From contig CM082588.2 of the NCBI GenBank assembly GCA_040954595.2, positions 9,796,001-9,860,000 on the forward strand: a DNA stretch of 64,000 bases, written 5' to 3'. The notes beneath the pieces were generated by a model that was given only the letters and a program-made list of their open reading frames with translations, was not told the origin of the DNA and did no database searches. A program made the translations under genes and the position numbers. This document shows, in pieces, positions 22,662 through 37,600 of the stretch. Each line of letters starts with the position of its first letter. The stretch's first letter is position 1. The stretch comes from Balanoglossus misakiensis. Its lineage: Eukaryota; Hemichordata.

Positions 22662-25600
22662 CATCTTCTGGTGCTGTACTGGTACTGGGGAACAGTTGTC
22701 TTTTTGCTGTTGTAGATGCTGTTGAAAGGAATACATGTGTGTTAGGAGCTTCTTAGGATTGGGGTGTATACAAGAAACTGTTTAATGGGAATGTGTCATC
22801 TGAATTGTGTGATAATAGTAATTGTGGAGGCTGTGTTCTTGTGGCTGTGACTTTGGGATGTAAAGGAAAATGGTGTGGCTGCTTTTGGAATGAAAGGTTG
22901 CAGTGTGGATTGTAATCTGTAAGCATGTGACACCTAGTATAGTGTAAATCAGTGTGTTAACAAATTGGGATGTTGTTCATTGTTGTGGGATATGAAATGG
23001 CAGTGGCACATGTTGAGGTGAAGCCTAATTTTAAAGTAGTATAGTTTGGTATTAGATGTAATTGAATGAAGTAAGATATACTGAAATCAATGAAGCCGGC
23101 AGAGCTGACACTGCTTGGATTATTTTCCTGATTTTATTTCCTTACTTAAAATGGTTCATATGTAAGGTAAGTGACAGGATTACAGGAACACCTTTTTGGA
23201 CACATGACTGAAAGTGTATGTTGCAATTTAAAAATGCTATGTATTGAGGGAGTGCTGCATCGATGTAGTCAGTGTCTATAAAAAGAGTACATAGCTTTTA
23301 TGGTATGTGTAACCAAGAGATGATAAACTGATGCAAATAATAGTAGAGATTTTAGAGGAAAGAGGATATATTTGAAGAATTTTATGGAGGGGAAAATGTG
23401 GGAAATTTAGCAGGTGTAAAAGCTTTAAGAGGTCTAAGGAATGTGTGTAGCATGTGTGGAAATCATATCGAGTGGTACATACCATGTGAAGATGATGGTG
23501 GATTGCTGGCTTCAGAGGCTTGTATGGCCATGGTTTGTGTGGTAGTGGGCATTGTTACTGGAGTGGAAGCTGTTGAGGAAATAGAGACATGTAGAAATTG
23601 TTGTCTATGTGGAAGCAATGGTCGATTTTAATGTCGAAAGAAATCTGAAGAGTGTTGTTGCTTGTTGTTTGTGAAGCTAAGCCAAAACACTCTTTGTGAT
23701 CATGTGGTAGTATGGAACAAGGGAAATGTTGTTTCAGGGGAATCAGTGCTGAGGAATTATTGCATTGTTAAAATGTTATAGAATGGTACTTACCATATGT
23801 ACACGATGGTGGATTGCTGTCTGCAGTGGCTTGTTTGCCCATGGTTTGTGTGAAAGGTGGTGATGTAGCTGGCATTCCTATTAGAATGGAAGCTATTTAG
23901 GAGAAGAAAATGTTGAATATGTAATGTAGGTAACGTTGATGATGGATAGGAATTTAAGGAACTTGCAGAGTGCTCAATTACGGTGTAATATGGTTGAACT
24001 GTGAGTGACTTCCATTTTGGGGGTTATTACTTTAGTATGCTTGCTTTGTATGTTAACTGTACTTTTTGCAGAGCCATTGTGTACTATTCAGAATTGTTTT
24101 AAAATAAATGGAAATATGGACTTCACTTGAGAAGCTCAACACTGCGAACATTTCATGAAGTTGTGCAAAGTAGAAGGGAGCGGAGTTGAAGCATAGGCGA
24201 ATATAATACAGGGGAAAAAGTGTCAAAATCAGGATGACTAGTGGAGTCGAAATGTTAGTTATGTATTGTAAGGTTGGATGTTGAAAAAGGGAACTGGGGG
24301 TGGAAAGGTTAGGACTACATGGAAAGAAAAAGTTATATACACAGCCTTAAAGCTGATGTAGCTGTCAAATGTCACATATATTTTCCCGAAGTGAAATAGT
24401 TTAAATGTATTGCCTGTGCTGTGAGATTCTTATCATTAAGTGATATAACTTGCATTTCTATTATTTTGTTATATCTTGGTAATGCATACCGTGATAGCTG
24501 ATGTCTACTGTTTGTAAGGAGGCTGATTAAACGGACAAAGTCTCTCTCCAGCTGCCCCTTTTCCATTAATTATGTTTGATACAAGACACGGGTAATGTTA
24601 ATGTAAATGTTGATATATAGTGAATCAATGATCGACCACACAAAACTTCCATCCCACTTGTATGATATGAGAGTAAAACTCGCCCAAAATGAATAAATGG
24701 TAAAGAACGATTATTCATTTTGGCGAGTTTTTTCACTCTCCTGTCTACAAGAGGGACGGAAGTTGTGTGTGGTTGAACGTTCATTCACTATATATCCACA
24801 TGTAGAATAACAAATGGTGTCTTGTATCAAATGTAATTAATGGAAAAAAGGGCAGTGAGAGAGAGACTTTGTCCCTTTAAATTGGTGTGGCACTGTTTGA
24901 ATACATAGGATTTCCCAATGACTACATACAGCCACGATTGCATATTTATTAGTGAGCTTATTTAGATGGAGCAATTGTAGTTGGGAAATAAAATCATGAA
25001 AAGTATGGCAAAAAATATCAGCTGTAGAGGTTTTTAGGAGAAGCTGTTGTTGGAAATAATAAATATGTATAATACTTACATGTACTTGGTGTACATGGTA
25101 ATGTAGGTGGTGGTGTATCTGTAAATTGTAAAGATGAAAGAAGTATTGGGTATTATAATAATAGTTAATTTGTCAGGGCTTGCAGTGTACGCAAAGGGCG
25201 AAACCAAGTTGCATGAAATTGTATGTGAATTATGTAGAACATACAATAGACAAGGAGGGTTTCAATTAAGGTGGGATTGCAGGAGAAGTTGTGATTTGGG
25301 CAACTGTGAGTTTTGTACATAAATTGGTAGGTCTAATACTGATCCATTTTCGGACAAATGCGTTTTGGTGGAAATGGTGCATAATCATCGGGAAGTAGCA
25401 CTTTTCAGAATGAGTCTACAGCTTGAGAAATAGGTGTCAGCAATGCAAATTGTTGCTGTTCTCAGTTTGCATTTTTGCTACTTTGGACTACTTCAGGAGA
25501 ATTTAGTTTTTCTGTGCATTGGCCAAATTTGCTGAAATTTTAGCAGGAAATTGTGTATGACCCATGTAACAATATGAAAATATTTTTAGTCAATAAAGTG

Positions 25601-28600
25601 TCACTGGCAGTAATAAACTCTGATTCAATGCAACTCAACGTAAATTTGCTCAAATTGTCTAAAAATCTAACTTCCAAACATTCCTTCCTTAATGGGAGCA
25701 GATAACATCAAACGAAATTTTGGTAATTTTGCATGTGCACTCTAGTTTCGAATCATATATTAAGATGCATGATGCATGGTGAACTTTTTTAGCTGATTTC
25801 AAGTGAATGGCATAAGATCAGGAAATGGGTTTTTACCGCAAAAATGCTACCATTTTGGAGGGTCAATAAAATTTGCAAGTCAAACAAAAGTGTGAGTTTT
25901 AACGTTGTCTTTGATGAGGAATAGGCCTCTGGAAAAGTCTTGATGGTTTAGTGCAATGCCACCTGAAGTGAGAACATGAATGAGTTCTAGTTCCTGCTGA
26001 GGCTTAACTCTAAAAATCACATCAAGGACACGGTGGTCCCATGGAGTGATTACACAAGAAAAAGTATATGGCCATATACAGACAGACACACACACACACA
26101 TAGCGAGAGATCAATGGGCAAACACTGACTGACCTATAAGCTGCCAATAGCATATGTACTTTGCATACACTAAATAGAACAGCTGACCTCTTTTAAACTT
26201 AGCCAGTTATGTAATCATTGAGCAATTTGCTGTGTTTATATGAATCACAGGAGGGGACTTCCTGCCTAATTGAAAAACTCAATAAAGTAAATACACATTA
26301 CTTAGCAAAGTAATCTGACCAGTAGTTCTTGAGGGACTGAGTTTTGCCCAAAGTCATATTTTTCCAGCTAATTTGCATATTTCTTGCAATGACAACTTCA
26401 TTTGAACAAACTCCTATCTACAGCCCAGCCTGCATCAGCACACCAAATATCAAGGTGACACACACAGTGGTTGTCAAGTTTTTGATGTGAATGGACATAC
26501 AGACAAACATCCAATTATCCATCGATCCATACAGACACAACCGATCCCATAAACTCCCATGGTACATACCAATGGGACCCAAAAATGATTTTTCCAGTTA
26601 CAGTATCATTTACATTACAGTATCATTATCATTTGTTGAATGAAGTACATAAAGATCATGGAAGAGATTGTGTTGCAAGTGGGTTCTTCCCCTCCGTCTC
26701 ATATGCATGAGCAAGGTAGTGAATTCTAGTGGTGGGGAAATCACCAGGAAGCCCTACTTGCTTTGTTATATCAAATGGTTTCTGGGGCATTAATTATAGC
26801 ACTGACACGTGTGTAGTTTGTCGCATACTTCATAGGTTATTGTGTGTAAATCAGTGTGTGTCCTGGTACAGCAGACAAATGCACATATGTGTACATGTGT
26901 ACAGGGTGTCTGATTGACTAATTTTGACAAGGCGGCGAAGTTAGCCTTGCCCATTCTGTTATTTGTCAAATGATTTTTTTACGTGCATGTCATGCGACTG
27001 TTAAATAATAACTGATGATAGCGAGGGGAAGATCACGATTTGAAGGTGGCATGAGGGATGGTGATGTCTGACCATAATGTTGTTGGCACTAGGACTGCAG
27101 GCGAGGGTATCATGAATATATTGGTGTGAGAGCACCAGCGTGAGGGCAAGCTTCAAATTGTGAGGTTGCTTGAGCATTACTCAAAAATATAGTATGAGTT
27201 GTTCAGCTTAATTTGGGGAAAAATGAGAACAGAACATGTTTGCATACAGTCAAATTATTATTGAACAATTAGAAAAGTTGTTTTAGAAAAGGAGATTTTT
27301 TGTACAATAAATGAGGGAAATGACAGAAAAAATCCCTGAAAACAGCCATTTTGTGGTATCATCACAAAATGGGAGAACTGTATAGAACGTATCAATAAAG
27401 TGAATACACACAAATTTGCAAAGAAATTTGATTAGTAGTTTTTGAGTTACTGAGTTTTCTCAAAATTCACATGTTTTTGCTAATTTGCATATTTTTGGTC
27501 ATAACAACTTAATTTCAGTGAATTGGATTGTAGCCTAGGTAAGTACATATTATAACTGTTTGCAAAGAAGTGGGTAGGGACAATGTAATTGGAGTTTGTG
27601 ATATTTTGCTATTATGGATCGATGGAGATTTTGTATGTGGTGATTAACAGTGTGTAGGAATTATAGTTGAAACTATATAGAGTGGTACATACCATATGAA
27701 GATGATGGTGGATTGCTGGCTTCAGAGGCTTGTATGTCCATGGTTTGTGTGGTAGTGGGCATTGTTACTGGAGTGGAAGCTGTTGAGGAAATAGAGACAT
27801 GTAGAAATTGTTGTCTATGTGGAAGCAATGGTCGATTTTAATGTCGAAAGAAATCTGAAGAGTGTTGTTGCTTGTTGTTTGTGAAGCTAAGCCAAAACAC
27901 TCTTTGTGATCATGTGGTAGTATGGAACAAGGGAAATGTTGTTTCAGGGGAATCAGTGCTGAGGAATTATTGCATTGTTAAAATGTTATAGAATGGTACT
28001 TACCATATGTACACGATGGTGGATTGCTGTCTGCAGTGGCTTGTTTGCCCATGGTTTGTGTGAAAGGTGGTGTTGTCATTGGCATTCCTATTTGAATGGA
28101 AGCTGCCAAGAGAATAGAAATTTGTGAAATATGTGGTGTAATGGGAAGTGATGATGGATTGTAATTTGAAAAGTGTGAAGTGTGTTGGGTTTATTGTCAT
28201 TTGATCTGTATACATTTTGAATCTAGTACTTTCATTTGGTGATGTTTGGTCAGTATTATTGTTTTCTGTATGAAGTGCACTTTGCTTGTGACATTTAAAT
28301 CAATGTTCACTATTTTTGAAACAGGCAATTTTCAGAGAAGAGCATTGTGGTTGTTGTTAAACGAAATAAATTGGAATGTGGAGCCTTTATGAGTAATGTG
28401 AACAGAGTAATTGTCTATGGGGGCAAGTCTCAGAGGTTATACATAAACTTTGTGTGTGTGTGGACACAAGTGACTCAAACGATTAATTCTCTGTGTTTAT
28501 GAAATGCAAGTAGTGTTAAGAAAACTTGTTGGATTTTTTTCCCCAGTGTAACAGTGGTATATGTAATGTAGAACCACATGTGTATATCGATAAGATGTTT

Positions 28601-31600
28601 ACTTAAACCTATGAGGTTCCGGACATTTTATGGTCAATTATGCTGTGTTTGAAATTGTGGTTATTATAATACTTACTAGGTGTAAAGAATGGAGTAGTTG
28701 ATGGTAAAGGTGGTGGTGGAGGTAGTTGTGGTGTTCCTGTTAAATCTGTACGGTCAAAAAATAGAAATGGTAGAGTAAATTGATTTGAAGTCAACTTGGA
28801 TTAATCTATATAAGTAAGCTATACTGATATGTATATATTAATGTCTGATGACAATTTGAATGTCATGGTTATAGTTGCAATGTGAAAATCTGGTAGATTG
28901 GAAAAGTGTTGCAGTGTTGTAATCCCATGGCGAGTACACAAGTATCATGAGTGCCTTTCACACGTGCCGTCAACGCCGCCCCAGCAGCTGCCCTAGAGCG
29001 GCGTTAATTTGTAAGTGCCACGTGTGAAAAGGTGAGAGCGGACCTGCGCCGCTCTTTTTCTGGGACGGTGTTGAGGGGTGGGACCTGGGTCGGGGCGCCG
29101 CACTAAACAGCGATTCAAATCACGTGTGAACAGAAACACCGCACTAAACGCCGATCTAAACGCACTCTACCGACGCGGTTTGTCTCATTAAGCGCTGCAT
29201 TAAGCATTGAGGTTCACTTTACTAAAACAATGGCCGAAGCAGTGTCTCGAGGCAACAATTGGAGTGACGCGGAAATGGCCAAGGCACATACACAGGAATT
29301 GCAAACTCGACCTCCGACGACGATTTTGTAGCATGGACTGCAGTCTTCCAATCGCAACCTCCAATGAAAGGTTACCATAAACGGGTATGGGGTCATTCAA
29401 ATGCCCATGAAATTGGCGTCGACGACGTTTAAAAAGCAAATTCAGGAGTACCATATACAGTGAACACATCACTGGATCCGCCATTGTGACCTTTTAGCCA
29501 CGCTGCTGTGGACGCGCGTAGAGGGAGATGACCCCGTCCCTTTTATACACATGTGAATGCAAAACAATTTGAGTCGTTGATAAGAAATGTTTACCAACTT
29601 TTATAATCCCAAAAAGGGCGCCCTAACCATGGCACATGTGCAAGCGGCTATGGTCATGACAGTTTGAGCAGTGCTTATGTTTTGTGTACACTACAAAATA
29701 ATCCGTGCTGATTAATCCTCTGGCAACCATGCTATTTGTCACATGCTACCTGGCAGCTCAAGAAAATGGTGGTAAGTTTCATGCAAATAGGCCTGCACGT
29801 ACATTGTAGGTAGTTAACAGCATCAGAAAACCTTCCTTGAGGAGGTTATAATTAAAGTGTGAGTGTCTTGGTCACCACTTGTAGAGAAAGATGTTGGTTG
29901 TTTTGGAGAGCAAATGCCAGCCACACTTAGTCATTGTTATGACAATCCCTGTCTACGAAGAGCATTTGTGCAGAGAGTTTTCCTCATGTTTGAAATTGCT
30001 GTGAGAATCTTAAACTGTTTCCTGCAAGAATTCTGTTGGAAGTAGATGACAAATTCATGCAAATACAGCTAATGTAGCTTAATGCGTTTTATTGTAAAGC
30101 ATGGGGAGAATATTGAAGCATGTTATCGTTGGTAAAAAATGCAAAATGTGGCAGCTGTACAGGTTTAATAAAATGAATAGTGACAATGCGGACATTGAAT
30201 GGAAAGCGTCATGAGCGCATTGGACTGTACCATTGTCTGCTGCTATAGGTTTGAATGGGAATTAGGGTTAGGTTTTTGGTCGGAAAAGTTAGCGTTACGG
30301 TTAGGTTAGGGTTATTGAGTACGTGTTTAAAATGACTGAAGTGATTGAGTTTTATGAATGAAGTCAAGTTTTGGCTGCGAACACCAGTAAATCTATAGCA
30401 GTATCTGCTATATTCACTGCAGGTAAACTATATTCAAATGTTAATGCTAACCATGTGTAGTAGAGAATGCTAGAGTCCTAGGCACATAATGCCGATGCAC
30501 ACTGTGGGTTGACCTTAGTATGAATACATTAGCTAAGTAAGGGTTTACCAAAAAGAAATGTTGTTTACTAAATAGGAATAGAATAATTGAAATGAAATAC
30601 ATAGGATAAGGGACCGTTCAGTTTTTACGGCAGGGGGGGGGGCTGGCAAGTTTGTGTCATCAGTTCTCAAAATCAGGCCGACCCCCCCTTCACCCAGCAC
30701 AAAAAAATGATGACCCCCCCTTTGACAGACCCAAAAATATGATGACCCCCCCCCCCCCACGCTGAAAACATTCTCCGTCCTGATCCTATGTATACACTGT
30801 ATGCAATAAAGGGAATGGGGCTCCTCACCCCTCAATTATAAATTTCTTAAAGTAATTGAATTTTTTAATAATATCGTTGCAATAAAGAAATCTATGAACA
30901 AAATAAAATGACAAGTCAATACAATAGTTGCTAGAATTGGTAAAACAAGAAAAGTGGCGTGGGAGGGGGTGTCCCCCTCCCACATAAGAAAATTTTGTAA
31001 AATACGTTGCTCAAAGTTGCATTTTAATGAACTCAAAAGCAAATAAAGTCAATGTTAGGCAGGACGAATTTTGATTTTGCCACTCCACTCAAAGTAAGCA
31101 TAGGGGTGGGGTGGGAATAAGTCTGCCCTGGTACACTAGACAAACCAGCGGATAAATGATATGTTGCATAGAATGTAGGGGGTGGGTGTGGGAGGGGGTG
31201 TCCCCCTCCCACATAAGAAAATTTTGTAAAATATGTAGCTCAAAGTTGCATTTTTATGAACTCAAAAGCAAATTCATCTCAATGTTTGGGAGGACCAATT
31301 TTATTTTTTGCCATTCCACTCAAAGTTAGAAGATTTGGCGTCATCTTCGTCATGACATCATTTATAAAACTTCCAATATATAGAAGATGCAGCACGAAAC
31401 TATCAGTTATGCAAAATGGTTTAAAAGTTTATTCTCCTTTATGTATTAACTTTGTTAAATATTATCATCAGTGGGTTTGGGGTTGCAAGCACTCTGCCCT
31501 GGTAGAATAGTCAAACCAGCAAAAATCGATATGTTGCAAAGAATGTAGGGGGTGGGTGTCATGAATTCAATGCATATTCATAGTTTCGTTTGTCGCACTG

Positions 31601-34600
31601 CGCTTATGTCATGAATTCAATGCATATTCATAGTTTCGTTTGTCGCACTGCGCTTTTTTTGACCTGGCGTTTGCGGTCAGTGCGCAGGCGTCCGTGTAAT
31701 TTTTTTTTTCTCCGTATTAAATTTGGAAGCCCACGTGTATGCGTCCCCGTGTTTTTTTTTACCCAAGCAGTTGCTGGAAGGAAGGTGGATACGACGCCCA
31801 AGTACATGTAAGTTTTGAACATGTCAATGCGTTAGTGAAAGTTGGTAGTGCGAATCTGAGGGGATATGATGATGGATTTTGATGGTAGCCGCCGTCGTGG
31901 ATGAATACCGTTCCCTTTGAACCGGCTGTTCGGGAACTCTCTGTTGAGTCGCGGCTTCTCGTGACACGCAGCTTTGAATGAATATACAAACATCACTGTT
32001 TCTTCCCTGTCATTAAAATTATCGAACGTAATTGTCATTGCAAATATTTCACAGACGGTATTTTGTCGTTTCGTTAATTACTGACAAAAGATATCAGAGC
32101 TTTCTTTTCTGACAATAAAATATCTTGAAGATCCAAAGTGTCTCTTGCTGGCAAGCAAATTTTCCTCACGCCGTGACATATGGGGGCTCGTCCGGGAGAA
32201 CGGCAATTTCGTTCTAATAAATCGGCGAGGATATTTGTTTTCTTGGTGGATTTCTGAACTTGTGAAATCCACAGACGGTATAGTATTTGTAAAACTGAGC
32301 ATAGTTTATTTTTATTTCCCGTAAATCCTAGTACATGTACATAAAGCAGTGACATAGAGCTTTCTACTCAGTACGTATTTCGTTTTGTTATAATTGCCTA
32401 AAATTGTAAGGCGTATATTGTCGTGACTGATCCCGGTTGATATTTCTTGGACACTGCACTTCTTGCAGGGTAGTAGACGCACAATAGCATTGTGTGAAAC
32501 TATCTGGATATCAACTGGCGGGTCCGCTTCCTTGAGTCCAAATTTGTTTAATGAAATTGGATAGTTGGTCTACTCGAAAGCTTTTCACTGTTTTATAGGT
32601 TGCAATTATATATGTATATCAGTGCTTTGTACTAGTACGCAGTTGACATTTTATTAGATATGGAAAAGTTTATTGACATTGGATCTGGGCTCGGTTTAAC
32701 GGGTGAAGCGTTGTTAAATTTTGTCAAGGAGCAGCAGAATATAGAGAGAGAAGAGAGGCAGAGGGAACGTGAGTTAAAAAGGGCTGAAATTGAAAGAGAG
32801 ATCGAAGAGAAGAAGATGGCGGCAGATTTAGCTGAAAGAGAGGCACACCGAAAACATGATTTAGTTGAAAGAGAAGCGCAAAGGAAACATGAATTAGAAA
32901 TGAAACGGCTTGAAGCCGGTAGTGTCGAAGGGGGGCGTCATTTTGATGCTGGTTCTGATTTGGCGAAATCTCCCAAGTTACCCGCTTTTGTTGATGGGAA
33001 GGATGAGCTAGATAGTTATTTGCTCCGTTTTGAACGCTTTGCAACTAGTAATAAGTGGGATAAGCCAAAGTGGGCATCTTTGTTAAGTGCATTGTTAACG
33101 GGTAAAGCTTTAGATGTTTATTCTAGACTGTCTGATACGGCAGCACAGAAGTATGACGATGTTAAGGATGCTCTGTTGAAGAGATACGAATTAACAGAGG
33201 ATGGCTATAGAGCCAAGTTTATGAATTTCAAACCCGAACATGGGGAAAGTTGTGATCAATGTTTGGTCCGTTTGATGAATTATTTCCATAAGTGGATCGA
33301 GTTATCTGGTACTGTGAAAGATTTTGATAATGTATGTGAACTTATAGTCAAACAGCAGTTTATTGAAACATGCCCAAAGGACTTGGCCGTACATTTGCGT
33401 GAAAAGAACCCCAAAACTTTAGATAAAGTTGCAGATATTGCAGATCGTTACCTGCAGGCTCACGACAGACGTTTAACGTCGCTTGTAAACAATACTGATA
33501 CAAAGCCTGTAACCAAAAGAGAACGCCGTCCTGCCAGTAGTGGTGGAAGCGGCATTGAAACCTCCGGTATTCAGTGTTATCGATGCAAGGGGTATGGCCA
33601 TTTGTCCAAAGATTGTGCAAGTAAAATTGACCATAAAAATGTGTTTGGGGTTAAATGCCATAACTGTGGTCGTTTGGGACATAAAGCCCAAACGTGTAGG
33701 TTTCAGACTAAGTCGGGTGAGAAACCCACTCCCAAAAGAGTAGGAGCTGCAGTGACTAACCTTGATGCGATTCATTCCGTAAGGGGAGAGATGAGCGCCG
33801 CCTGTCTTGTAGGGCCAGAGCCTGCAACAAAGGCTGATGTGGAGTCGTGTATAAAAAATGGCGAACTTCTATTGGCTGGTGGGAAAACGATACCACTAGT
33901 TCATACTGCGTGTTTTCAGCCATTAGAAGCGAAAATGCCTACTGTAAAAGGGAAAATTGGTAACACTGCTGTAACTGCTCTCAGAGATACTGGTTGCAGT
34001 GGTGTTGTTGTCAAGAGGGAATTTGTGAAAGATGACCAATATACAGGTAAATTTTGTTGTATGCTTATGGTTGACAACACTGCTCGCACAGTGCCTGTTG
34101 CTAAAATTCATATTGATACTCCTTATTTGACTGTCGAGGTAGAGGCACAGTGTTTGCCTGATGCTATTTATGATTTAGTAATTGGTAATGTTCCTGGAGC
34201 AAGAGCGCCAGGTGATCCTGATACAAATTGGTCAGGAAAATGCGCTGTAGTTACTAGGGCTATGGCTAAAAAGAGCGACCAGTGCAAGCCCTTGAAAGTG
34301 CCTGCTGGCAGTAAATGTCTTGATGTTTGTAAAGAGAAGTTAATTGAAATGCAACGCAGTGACTCTGCTCTTGATAAATATTGGTCATTGAATACTCCCG
34401 AGGTCAAAGGGGAACGGGAAGTAGTATTTTTGGTAAGGGGTGGTGTGTTGTACAGACAATATACTCATCCATATTTAAATCATGGAACACCTGTGAAACA
34501 GATAATGGTTCCAAAAGCATTGCGTAATCAAGTTATGTCAGTTGCCCATGATTCTATAACAGGTGGCCATATGGGGATAAAGAAAACCACAGACAGAGTA

Positions 34601-37600
34601 TTGACAAATTTCTATTGGCCGGGTATTCATGGTGACATAACACGTTTTTGTAGATCTTGTGATATTTGCCAGAGAACCATATCTAAAGGCAAAGTCATTA
34701 AAGTTCCCCTTCAGAAAATGCCGTTGATAGATGTACCATTCAAATGAGTAGCCGTAGATTTAGTGGGGCCCATACACCCTCCTAGTGAGAGTGGCCATAG
34801 ATATATACTTACCCTTGTCGACTACGCTACTAGATATCCAGAGGCTGTGCCATTAAAGCGCATCAGCACTGAGGATGTAGCAGAAGCATTAGTTGACATG
34901 TATAGCCGACTTGGTATACCTGAAGAGATTTTACATGATATGGGGACACAATTTGTATCAGAATGTATGCGTGAAGTGTCCCGTTTACTTGGAATCAGGG
35001 GAATGTCGACCACACCATATCACCCGATCTGTAATGGTTTGGTCGAAAAATTCAATGGTGTTTTAAAGTCGATGCTCAAACGTCTTTGTAGCGAACAGCC
35101 AAATCAGTGGCATCGTTACATCAACGCATTATTATTTGCATATAGGGAGGCGCCCCAAGAGTCAACTGGGTTTGCCCCATTCGAGTTGATGTACGGGAGA
35201 ACAATTCGTGGGCCGATGCATATTCTTAAACAGCTTTGGACAACAAAAACTGATGAGACTGAAGTTAGAAATAGTTATCAGTATGTCTTCGAGTTGAGAG
35301 AACGTCTTGAACAGACATTGAAAATTGCCCAAGCTGAGTTGTTAAAGTCACAACAGCGGTATAAACACTATTATGACCGCGGTGCTAAAGTACGAAAATA
35401 CATGCCAGGGCAGATGGTATTGGTTCTGTTGCCTACTGACAACAATAAATTGCTCATGCAGTGGAAGGGCCCTTATAAAATCGATAGTGTTATTGGTACC
35501 AATGATTACAAGGTATACGTAAATGGGAAGTACAAGACGTATCATGCCAATTTGTTGAAAGAGTATATTCATCGAGTTGAATTAGACAGTGATAAAGCAA
35601 GTTGCTGTTTACCAGCTTTGAATGTCGCAAGTGCCGCTATAATTGAGTATGAGGAAGCATGTACTGAAGATGCTGTAGTAGGTGATGACTTGTTGGAGCT
35701 TAACACATGTCTGTCAAAGGAAACAGTAGCTGATGTGAAGTTCGGTGATAAACGTACCCATGAGGAATTAGAATCTGCTAGGGCATTAGTAAACGAGTTT
35801 AGGCACCTATTTACTGATATACCAGGGACTACTAATATAGTCCAGCACCACATTCATCTTACATCAGATGAGCCCATATGTTCCAGACCTTACCCAGTCC
35901 CATATAAGATAAGAGAATCTTTGAAGAACGACATACAAAGTATGTTAGAAATGGGAGTGATACGTGAATCTAGATCGCCTTATGCTTCACCAGTAGTAAT
36001 AGTTCGCAAACGAGATGGCTCGAATCGTATATGTATCGATTATCGCAAACTTAACAAAGTGACCGTATTCGATCCAGAGCCAATAATGACTTCTAATGAC
36101 GTACTACACGGCCTTGCTGGCGATAAGTGTTTTACAAAAATCGATCTTAGTAAGGGGTACTGGCAAGTTCCTGTTGCTGATGGGGATATACCAAAAACAG
36201 CGTTTGTTACACCAGATGGAGCGTACGAGTTCCTGAAAATGCCATTTGGTATGATGAATACAGGTGCGACTTTAGTGCGTGGGATTCGTAAAATGTTGGG
36301 TGGGATGGTCCATGTAGTTTTCTATATAGATGACATCCTCGTCCACACACGTACGTGGGCGGAGCATTTGCGTGTGCTCAGAGAGTTGTTCAAGAGAATG
36401 TCCGAAGCAGGATTTACAGCTCGACCATCCAAATGCATTGTGGGAGCTGACAGTATTGATTTTATCGGTCACCATATCAGGGAAGGTCACGTGAGTCCAT
36501 ACGAAGACAACGTTGAGAGAGTTAGAAATGCACAACGTCCGAGGACGAAGAAGGAAGTAAGGTCATTTCTAGGTCTTACAGGTTTCTACAGAGAATACAT
36601 TCCAAACTATGCAGCAATAGCAGTGCCATTGACAGATCTGACCAAGAAGGGATCGCCAACTAGAGTTGCATGGGGCGACGCTCAGGAGATGGCATATAAG
36701 ACGCTTATCCAACGCATAACAACGAAACCGATACTGAAGTTGCCTGACCCTGATAAGCAGTATGTTCTACGTACGGATGCATCTGATGTTGGTATCGCGG
36801 CTGTATTGATGCAGGCACAGGATGGTAAACTGTTCCCCGTGAGTTTTGCCAGCAAGAAGCTGTCAGAACATGAGAGGGGATACTCAACTATCGAGAAGGA
36901 GTGTCTTGCTATTGTCTGGGCTGTTAGGAAGTATATGATGTATTTGTATGGTACAGAGTTCGTACTGCAAACTGATCATCAACCGCTCGTGTACGTCGAC
37001 CGTGCCAAGTTTATCAACGACCGCGTAATGAGATGGGCTATGTTCTTGCAGAACTACAGATTCCGAGTTGAATCCATCAAAGGATCGGACAACCATGGTG
37101 CGGACTTCTTTAGTAGAGCAGTGTAGAACGATTGACGGTTTTGCTAAACAGCATTTGGAAATCGAGTTTCACGTTATTGAATTCGCGTTGTAGTAGCAAA
37201 CTTATAAGTTAGCTTTCAAAAAGGGAGTTATGTCATGAATTCAATGCATATTCATAGTTTCGTTTGTCGCACTGCGCTTATGTCATGAATTCAATGCATA
37301 TTCATAGTTTCGTTTGTCGCACTGCGCTTTTTTTGACCTGGCGTTTGCGGTCAGTGCGCAGGCGTCCGTGTAATTTTTTTTTCTCCGTATTAAATTTGGA
37401 AGCCCACGTGTATGCGTCCCCGTGTTTTTTTTTTACCCAAGCAGTTGCTGGAAGGAAGGTGGATACGACGCCCAAGTACATGTAAGTTTTGAACATGTCA
37501 ATGCGTTAGTGAAAGTTGGTAGTGCGAATCTGAGGGGATATGATGATGGATTTTGATGGTAGCCGCCGTCGTGGATGAATACCGTTCCCTTTGAACCGGC

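Noticed and set aside
23398-23631. 77-codon plus-strand Cys-rich ORF
   Set aside because: Antisense to the 87-nt exon and its flanks; the same sequence is duplicated at 27.7 kb without the ORF start.
30255-30315. Interstitial telomeric repeat
   Set aside because: Only scattered TTAGGG and GGTTAGG words, not a regular array.
31590-31822. ORFs repeated at 31.6 and 37.3 kb
   Set aside because: They lie in the two LTRs and differ only through T-run length changes; not genes.
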